DNA of 64,000 nucleotides, taken from assembly GCA_023213315.1 (NCBI GenBank), contig JAKCPI010002740.1:62001-126000 (forward strand), read 5' to 3'. This document shows, in pieces, positions 56,687 to 64,000 of the stretch. Numbering within the stretch: position 1 is the stretch's first letter; every line of letters starts with the position of its first letter. The position numbers were made by a program, and so were the translations under genes. This stretch comes from Euborellia annulipes (Eukaryota > Arthropoda > Insecta > Dermaptera > Anisolabididae). The notes under the pieces are model-generated. The model was given only the letters and a program-made list of their open reading frames with translations. It had not been told where the DNA came from and made no database searches.

Positions 56687-57555
56687 TTACTTCTCTTACC
56701 TATATATTAATATATAGAGAAAAAAAGTATGATTTCATGACAAAAATTAATATCGAGATTTGATGGAATAACGTTTTGAGGCCCTCTGAGGTCTGTCTGT
56801 GTGTCTGTGTCTCAAGAATGAAAAGAGCTAGGAAATTGAAATTTGATATTTAATTTGAGTACCCACCTGGCGCGTAACACGAAGCTTTTATACAAAATCG
56901 GTCATAAAGTACTAGTAATTTACTAATGTACTTTTTTCCGTTTTTCTCAAAATTCACTCCAATTAAAGTTAAATTCATAAATCAATGATGAGAAGTGGCT
57001 GTAGATTTTGAATTGGGTATAGGAGACTTTGCAGCCAAGGAATTAAATAAAAAACTTTTATTTAATTGTCAACGGTTCGGTCTCAAATCACGACCTTCCT
57101 CAGGACGATTAATTGTTAGAATTGTTAATCATGTATTCTAACAATGAATCGTCCTGAGGAAGGTCGTGATTTGTTACCGAAACATCGACTGTTAACAATT
57201 AAATTAAAGTTTTTTATTTAATTTCTTGGCTGCAAAGTCTCCTATACCCAATTCATAAATCAATTATTTTAGATGCTCTTTAGAATGTAAATTCTAAATT
57301 TTCTCCTTAAAATTGTTTGAAGCACACTTTACTTTTGTACTTCAGAGGCAAGATATGAGAAATGGTTGCAATTGTAAAAAAAAAAAAATGTATAAAAAAT
57401 ATTTTCAATGTTTATAAATTTTACATCTTGAATCTTTACATCTTACTATACCGTCGGAAATATATGTCAACACAAAAAATCTGGTGTGACAAGCACAGAA
57501 CACAATTTTCAATAACCTAAGATGAGTTGTGTGCTGGCCAGTCACACAAGATATA
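56687..57555 (+). mobile_element. family A element interrupted by a palindrome
   Basis: 5' part 56687-57000, palindrome 57009-57255, 3' part to the terminal hairpin near 57555. The X-box is lost (GTTGCAATTGTAA). This is a diverged copy. Confidence 0.8.
57009..57255. repeat. palindrome with hammerhead-like core
   Basis: Arms from TGAATTGGGTATAGGAGAC inward. The plus strand at 57156-57190 has CTGAGGAAGGT ... ACCGAAACATC with both boxes intact and AGGT/ACC pairing. The minus-strand copy has GAACC in place of GAAAC. Confidence 0.7.
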
Positions 57556-58438
57556 TTTTTTAATAACGTCATTTTTCTGTCGGTCTATATCATTCTTGAA
57601 GAAAACGTAATTATTAGGCTTTTAAATCTCAAATTCATCGCAAACACACATTCATCACAATCTTACAAAACCGAACAAGCTGACCAAAACGGTTGGTTGC
57701 AAATATGAAGTTTCATTTAAATAGTATTTATTTAAGTGATTGTATAAATTAAGAGATTCTCTTTTCTTTAAATTCTTTATTCTTTAGAAAACTTCAAACT
57801 TCTTTTCTCATATTTAAACGCTGTCTTTAAATAGTAGTCTTTTCTGGGATTAGGTCACGTACTTGCCGAATGGCGCTCATGTGTGTTAGTATGTGTTTGC
57901 GATTGTGTAAAGCTTCTTCCTTTGATATTTAATCCAAATGAGAGTAGTGGGGGAAGGGGTGGTTTGAAAAATGGTTCCATTTGAGAAAACGATAAAAAAA
58001 AGAATCCCTTAAATATCTCATTAAGTCGAATTTTGGAAATTGAAAACCTGAGTACATGTCTATTAAATTACAAAAAAAGTATCCCTTAAATGAATTTATA
58101 TTATTAATTTCTTAATTAAAACTTTTAGTATCTATTTCTATATATATTTATAAAAAAAAAACTCTAGTTTAAATTCCATTAAATGGCGAAGTTGATATTG
58201 CTGACAATTTTTGTAATGGCAGTGAGATGTTTGAATGATATAGAAAAAACGCGTTATCTCAACCTTAATCTTGATTTGTACGTTCGCGATTTCGAGTATG
58301 TAAGTTTAGTAAAATTATAATAAATTAAAAAAAAAGAACCATTTTAACTTAAAGACTTTAATTGTTTCTATTTTTATTTCATTTCTTTTATCTTTTTTTT
58401 ATTCCAATTCAAAATATATATTAAAATAATCCTGGAGG
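57556..58438. other. unassigned DNA
   Basis: No gene recognised. A short block at 58190-58300 is mixed in composition; frames there stop quickly. Confidence 0.4.
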
Positions 58439-58439
58439 G

Positions 58440-58500
58440 TTTATCAATTACCAAAAGTAAGAGAAAGTTGTGTTCTGTGCGACCAATCACACCAGATTTT
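58440..58500 (+). mobile_element. family A terminal-hairpin fragment
   Basis: CAATTACCAAAAGTAAGAGA followed by AATCACACCAGATTTTAT; the last 60 bases of the family only. Confidence 0.65.
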
Positions 58501-58589
58501 ATATTTATATATATGTAATACAAAATATTTAAGCAGGTCTTTTTTTTTAAGTTTCTTTTATTATTAAACCAACAAATTAGATCAAGCAA

Positions 58590-58780
58590 TTAAAAACCGA
58601 GAGAACGCCTAGGAGTTAGGCAACCAGAATTGTAAGGGATGAAAAACGAAAGAGAAGGAGGGCTTACTTAGTTCCTTTTTTGAATACACTCAAGTAAGCA
58701 CTTGTTTCTTTTCCTCCTTTATCCTTCCATTCCTTTACGCTACTGGTTGCCTAACTCACAGGCGTTCCCATGATTAAAAA
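58590..58780. repeat. palindrome, about 60-75-bp arms
   Basis: GAACGCCTAGGAGTTAGGCA and TGCCTAACTCACAGGCGTTC pair, with further matches through GGATGAAAAACG/CCTTTATCCTTCC. The central part contains CTTACTTAG ... CAAGTAAG. It is a foldback MITE with no partner in the window. Confidence 0.7.
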
Positions 58781-58999
58781 AATATAGTTTCTATTTTCTT
58801 GTCCACTAATTTTATCTTATTGGCAAAAACGAGAGATATATTTGAGCCTTCTTTTTAATTTTTGTTCATTTTCAAACTATATATTATAGCAAATTCAAGG
58901 TCTTTGTCTTTTAGATATAACCAGGTCTCGTTGATATTCTTGATCATGTAGAAAATTTTGGTTGAATACTAGGGGTTTTAAATCTTCTTCTCACCATAT

Positions 59000-59215
59000 A
59001 TGTTAAGAGGTTGAAATTTAATATTCATGTTAAGTACCCTCTTGATACCAAACACAAAGCTTTTGAACAAAATTGGCCAAAGAGTACTAGTACTTTAGTG
59101 ATGTACTTTTTTTTGTTCTTCTAAAAATTCTCTCTAAATATTTTGATTAAATAAATCAATTATTTGTTAGATGCTCTTTAAAATGGATATTCTCATTTTG
59201 CTTTTATAATTGTTT
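59000..59215 (+). mobile_element. family A body fragment
   Basis: TTGAAATTTAATATTCATGT through CCAAAGAGTACTAGTACTTT to TTCTCATTTTGC. Both ends are missing. Confidence 0.7.
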
Positions 59216-60266
59216 GAATTCATTGAAAACGGTTCACCTTATACACAATTTTTAAAAAAAAACTAAAGACAGTAGTCTAAAATTACTTACCAGATTAGAA
59301 AATGAGCGAAGGACTAATGAAATCTTCTAAATAAACAAAGCGAGATCTGTTTATTTAGTTGCCTATTTTCTAATTACTTAAAAGTTTTTGTCTAAATTAG
59401 GAGTGCTTTCTTCTCATTTTGTTATAAAATCACTGTTTGAGATTAAAATTTCCTATTTATTGAATTAAAAATATAAATGATTAATGTTTTATCCCAAGAG
59501 TATAATGGTTGTTTATTTATTTTATTTTTTTAAACATCATTGAATCTTATGTACTGAAAATGATTAAATTTAACGGGTGATTAAAATGTATGCATCTATC
59601 TAATGAAATCTTATGGAATGAAACATTTAATCACGGAATAAATTTAATCAGTGTATTCCAGTCCATAATGTGTTACTAAGCAATCTTTTGAAATGAAGTC
59701 GAAGCATTTAAAGAAATGGCGGCTCTTATTAAGTTAAATGGCAGCCTTAATTTAATGAGATTGTATTTATTGTTCAACATCTATACACAGAGAGCAATGG
59801 TCTTTTGAGGATTTTTTCCCTTCCTTAAAAGAATTAAATCTCTAAAATCAAGTAGAGAAATAAAATAAAATAAATAAAAAAAAGTAGACGTTCGTTCATC
59901 ATATGACTTTTTTATTTTTTCACTTTTTAAAAGAGAGATTTTTTGAGATTAAATAAAAAAAGATTTTTACCAAAATATTAACAAAGGGAGAAAAAATTTT
60001 TCTTATTGTTGTTCTTAGCTGATTTCTAGGAAATAGTAAATTAAAAATAAAATAATAAGAGAGATTTGTTATAAAACATTTTTTAAACCATATATTGCAA
60101 TATATTTTACATTTTTATAAAAAAATTATTTTCCTCTTTTTAGTATATTAATTTAATCCAAAATTTTGTTTTTCTTCTATTTTCTCACTTGTATAAAAAT
60201 GTCACAAAGCGTGAATTGTATGGTTGAAGAAAGTAAAATTGGCATTACATCAACTTCCTCTATATA
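59216..60266. other. unassigned DNA
   Basis: AT-rich. The part 59560-59780 repeats TAAT-core words (GGTGATTAAAATG, TTTAATCACGG) and is single-copy here. No coding sign. Confidence 0.35.
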
Positions 60267-61187
60267 CAGGGGATAGACAAAATAATATGAACACCGGACA
60301 TATAGACAATATTTAATTTTTAATAATGTCACCATTTGCTTGTAGAAATTTTTACAGATTATTTGGGGGTACTCTTGGATGTCTATTTTAAGTTTTAGAC
60401 CTCGAGGACCCTGTACTAACTTGGGGGGGAGGAGAGGGGGGACCAAGGGGGTCCGCAGGATTTTTTGCAGAGGGGGCACTTTCAGATAAGTTAAAAAAAA
60501 CGTACTTTGATGATATTATCGCCGGCTTGATACAATTGATAGCCTATGGTGGGGACGCGATATTAGTGTCAGTGAGCGTATATGTAAAGGGGAGGCAGCC
60601 TGTGGCGAAAAGTTATCATTTTAATTTTCCAGGGGGGGGGAGTGCCTGGTTGCCCCCCCTGCGCACGCCCATGGGGGGGGACAAAAACTTCAAAATTTTA
60701 AGTCATTTTTCAGTATTTATTTTATTTTATATCTCGTAAACAAAGCATATTATACCATAATACAATACAAAGTTGTAGAGCATTAAATTTGTTGAAATTT
60801 AATTAATAAAAAGAATTTGTAGATCCAATATTAACCGAGATACGGCCAAGACAGTTTCTCGAAATGTAAAACCTGGCTCGGCCGTATCTCAGTTATTATT
60901 GAGTTTACAAATTCGATTTATCAACCAAATTTTAGAAAATTTAATACTCTACAATTTTATATTGTACTATGTTTCACAAAATATGCTTAGTTTACGAGAT
61001 ATAAGCAAAAAACTGAAAAAGTTCCAAAGATTTTGAGGTTTTTGCACCCCCCCCCCCCCCAAGTTAGCAGAGGGACCTCGAGGCTGAAAACTTAAAATAG
61101 ACATCCTAGAGTATCCCCAAATGACCTGTAAAAATTTCTAAAGCAAATGGTAGCTCAACACATTAATAAATAAATATTGTCTATTGA
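60267..61187. mobile_element. nested Tc1/mariner-like palindromic element
   Basis: The left end TA|CAGGGGATAGACAAAATAAT is typical of Tc1-like termini. Outer arms (60302-60430 and 61060-61187) are imperfect reverse complements, for example ACAGATTATTTGGGGGTACT versus AGTATCCCCAAATGACCTGT. Inner arms (60690-60860 and 60880-61035) form a second palindrome around GGCCGTATCTC. A G-run hAT-like MITE (about 60447-60676) is inserted in the left side. The right Tc1 end is not seen. Confidence 0.65.
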
Positions 61188-61369
61188 TAAACATACTTAA
61201 AGATATTTTTCTTTTTGCTATAAATTAAAATGATTTTTCTTTAAATTTAAAATTATTTTCTAATAATTTATATTCTTTCTAATTGAAATAATTTGGATCG
61301 TTGCCAATTATCTATTAGTATAGGATTTTATCCCCACCACCACCCTTCCCCCCACTCTCGGATGCTGTG
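61188..61369. other. AT-rich spacer
   Basis: Nothing recognised apart from a short CCACCACCACCC tract near 61336. Confidence 0.4.
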
Positions 61370-61626
61370 GCCCAGGTGATTGGTCAATCGTTCTCTAACC
61401 TGAGCTTGGGCTCGAGTCTATGTACTTGTCAATGAGAAATCTACTCCATATATTCAATAGCAAGGTCAAAGAGAGTTCAGTAGTGGGAGAGCTGTGATAA
61501 GTGAAGCACCTTCTGTGTTAAAAATTTCATCCCTCATTTGGAACATGGCGTCGCGTGGGGCGGACGCGTCTAGGCTGGGCTCCTGCAAAAATTCGCGTTT
61601 CTCCAAAACTTGAACGACTTTTGAGG
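61370..61626 (+). promoter_or_regulatory. candidate promoter / first exon, CpG-rich
   Basis: A single-copy block of balanced composition. GGTGATTGGTCAATC includes an inverted CCAAT motif. ATGGCGTCGCGTGGGGCGGA at 61545 is densely CpG-rich, and TTTTGAG|GTAAATT at 61626 is a plausible donor. The frame from that ATG runs 22 codons to a stop at 61613, so if transcribed this is more likely a leader exon with a short upstream frame. No TATA box is obvious. The gene is unknown. Confidence 0.35.
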
Positions 61627-62083
61627 TAAATTTCATCTCTCCACCTACATTAATACTTGGTTTATTATTTTAAATATTAGAAATATAAATCCTTCCACAA
61701 AAAATTATTATTTAGTAATTGTGATTTTATAAAAATGTATTCAAATGAGATAATGTAGGAATAGAACAAAAAAATATTTATATATGGAGATGCCCGAAGC
61801 TTGTTTCTAGGCGATAAGTGCATTAATTTAATTAATTTGAGAAAATACAATAATAATAAAAGTAATTGAATTGGCTCTCTCTACTCTCTTGATAGGGCCA
61901 GTATGCAAGTCAGAACAAGTTTGTTGGATGGGCCTACGTAGTAAAGATTAGCATTTGGATTATAAACATAAGTAGCCCTATAGGCTAATTTAACAAAGCA
62001 TAGGAATATACTTGCATTTAATAATTATATATTTTTTATGCAATTCACTAACTTGTTTCTCGTATTTTTTCATTTAAACTAAA
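61627..62083. other. unassigned DNA
   Basis: AT-rich, no element recognised; possible intron if the preceding exon is real. Confidence 0.4.
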
Positions 62084-62200
62084 CTAGCTGTGTCACCCAT
62101 CTTCGGTGGGCACTTAAGAAAATTTCTACCTCCTGGACCATCTTAGATATTTACTTCCAAAAATTACTAGCCGCTCTGACTACTTTCGGTGGGCTTGATA
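62084..62200 (-). mobile_element. two Helitron 3' termini in series
   Basis: CTAGCTGTGTCACCCATCTT (62084) and CTAGCCGCTCTGACTACTTT (62167) are, on the minus strand, hairpin-plus-CTAG ends. Each is followed outward by A, giving the A-T insertion context. The first hairpin (CCCA/TGGG) is intact and the second is decayed. Confidence 0.6.
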
Positions 62201-63144
62201 TTTAGTTTTTTTTTTCAAAAAGAAACCACAATACCTTGCAAGGGCCCGCGTGTGGGGGCCTCATTCTGTGGGGCTTTAATGAGTCGTGCCTCAAGTCAAT
62301 TGGAAAATATAGTCACTCAGCCATAAGTATGAAAACCCACTTAACGCAATTTCATCAATAATTACGATCTGCAATTCAATAAAATAAACATACTTTATTT
62401 CATTGTAAATACGATGACAAAAAAATTTTTTTAACTCATGTTTATTTAAATAAAATCTTTTGCCACTAAAATTCATTGAACAATTTTATTATTTCTTATT
62501 AATTATTAAAATCATTTTTTTATTTGTCTGTATTTTAGTTGTAAAATTAGACATATATTAAATTGAATAAAGTGCTAGGGGGCGAGACTTCTTGGTCAGA
62601 TCAAATGAAATTTATTTAAATCATATAGCCACACATTTTACTTTTTATTTTTTAAACTTCTTTATGCGTCTTTTCTAATGTTCTCAATTTTATATCAAAT
62701 TCCTTTACTCAACAAAGAAATTTCTTCTACTGTCAGGTATTTGTTTCAATTATATATTTTTCCATTTGAGGGCAACTTTTATATTTAAAATAAAAAAAAA
62801 ATAAAAAAAAAAATTCAAATTAAGCTTATATTAATTAAACAAGAGATCTTATTTCTTGATAACTTTAATTAAAATTTCGAAAGATAACAATTTTCTTTAA
62901 CAACCTAAATATTAAAACGTTAATTTATAATTATGTTACAATCCAACATGTCTCGGAAACTTTTCTTTCTTTTTCTTTTTTTTTTATAATTGAAAATATT
63001 TAATAATAATTGTCATCACATGAAAATCAAGCAATTTTATTGAATTGAAATTGAAAAGTTTATTAAATTTCTCAATGATAAAAAGAAAAATTCTTTTTGA
63101 TTGAATCACTTTTCATCAAAATGTCATAAAAAAACTTTATATAT
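62201..63144. other. unassigned AT-rich DNA
   Basis: A GGGCCCGCGTGTGGGGGCC patch at 62241 may belong to the Helitron. Otherwise simple AT-rich sequence with no gene. Confidence 0.4.
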
Positions 63145-63726
63145 TTTTACTTTCTCTTACCTCTTTATATGGTAAGTGAATATAGGCCTATATAGAGAGA
63201 AAATATTTAATTCTTATCAAAAATTCGATGTCGAGTTTTTGATGGATATAGTCAAGTTTTGAGATTCTCTGAATCTAAAAAAGTGGTTTTCGCTATATGG
63301 TCTGTCTGTGTGTGTGTGTTTGTGTCTGTGTTCAATTTTAATTGAGCTATAAGGCTGAAATTTTATATTTAAGTTAGGCACCTCCCTGGAGCGTTTTTAA
63401 GCAAAATCGGCCAAAAAGTACTAGTTCTTTACTGATGTAATATATATATACATGGGCGTACCCAGCGAGGGGCAGAGGGGGCAGCTGCCCCTTAGAAGCA
63501 AGAAAAAAAAATTAAATGCTTATAAATTGATGAAACGAAACAAAATTAGGTAGGTCGATGGCGACGGGGACTCGTTAGGACTCGAGGGTTTTTATGCCTT
63601 TAATTCGAAGGCTTTTCTCCTCTATATAATAAAAAAAGCTATGTCACAATCTGGAAGGCCATTATCTGCTCCCCCTGGACGACCATGTTCTGCTCCCCTC
63701 TAGATTTGATCCTGGGTACGCCCTTG

Positions 63727-63771
<45 letters not shown>

Positions 63772-63785
63772 TAAGAGAAAGTAAA
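63145..63785 (+). mobile_element. family A element interrupted by a hAT MITE
   Basis: 5' part from ACTTTCTCTTACC (63149) to ACTGATGTAA (63440), then the MITE 63451-63726. It ends in a TA tract and GGTAAGAGAAAGTAAAA, a family 5' terminus in the opposite sense. Confidence 0.75.
63451..63726. mobile_element. hAT-type MITE
   Basis: CATGGGCGTACCCAG and CTGGGTACGCCCTTG are terminal inverted repeats. TA-rich flanks hide the target duplication. GGGGCAGAGGGGGCAGCTGC lies inside the left end. Confidence 0.75.
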
Positions 63786-64000
63786 ATTATTAATTATTCA
63801 CAATTTCACAATAATAATTTAATTAAAATAAGTATCTTAATAATTTATAAAAATAATTAAAAAAATGATGTTTATTTATTTAAAGATCAGACTAAATGAC
63901 TTATTATAGAATATGACATGATTGTGTTTAAAACGAGAGGGAAAGTTATCCAACTATGTTGTTTATTTAAAAAAAAGTTATTTTAAAATACTTGAATTGA
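63786..64000. other. unassigned AT-rich DNA
   Basis: Nothing recognised. Confidence 0.5.

Noticed and set aside
60177..60739. Open frames on both strands suggesting a gene
   Set aside because: They coincide with the nested palindrome and G-run MITE, and no protein motif is visible.

Overview
This window is repeat-rich, AT-rich nuclear DNA from an invertebrate animal. I find no complete protein-coding gene. Open frames are short (at most 127 codons), mostly overlap repeats, and match no protein I recognise. The mixture of Helitrons, hAT and Tc1/mariner MITEs, tRNA-derived SINEs and Penelope-type sequences in roughly 30% GC background would fit a crustacean such as a parasitic copepod. That assignment is a guess from composition, not a demonstrated one.

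The dominant component is one interspersed family, called family A here. It is about 650-700 bp, with about 20 full or partial copies on both strands. It opens with an ACTTTCTCTTACC / TA-rich hairpin and has a conserved body containing GTTGCCATGGTAAC. It closes with a large hairpin ending CACACCAGATTTT. Two copies at 44.6-46.0 kb are joined head to tail, and two at 13.8-15.2 kb are head to head. A second feature is a set of palindromic elements carrying hammerhead-ribozyme-like cores (CTGAnGA ... GAAAC), as known from Penelope-like retroelements.

Region by region: 0-6 kb holds a mariner MITE nested in a palindrome, tRNA SINEs, several palindromes and a TIR element. 6-19 kb is family A copies, a duplicated segment with TGACGTCA (CRE) motifs present in opposite orientations, a Helitron, a hAT MITE and a CCGAAA-repeat element. 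19-31 kb has paired tRNA SINEs, a near-perfect SINE palindrome, a complete mariner MITE, and a retroposon with a 16-bp target duplication. 31.7-34.8 kb is the best candidate for genuine transcribed sequence: a duplicated GC-rich cassette bounded by splice sites, followed by two further exon-like blocks, all apparently non-coding. 35-64 kb has hAT elements (one with a perfect 8-bp duplication), Helitrons, a GCAATATTGC-rich MITE and a nested palindrome. It also has a possible 98-bp exon at 50.6 kb and a CpG-rich promoter/first-exon candidate near 61.5 kb.

The likely setting is intergenic DNA or long introns of one or more genes whose coding exons lie mostly outside the window. All element classifications rest on visible termini, target duplications and internal comparison; no database search was possible.
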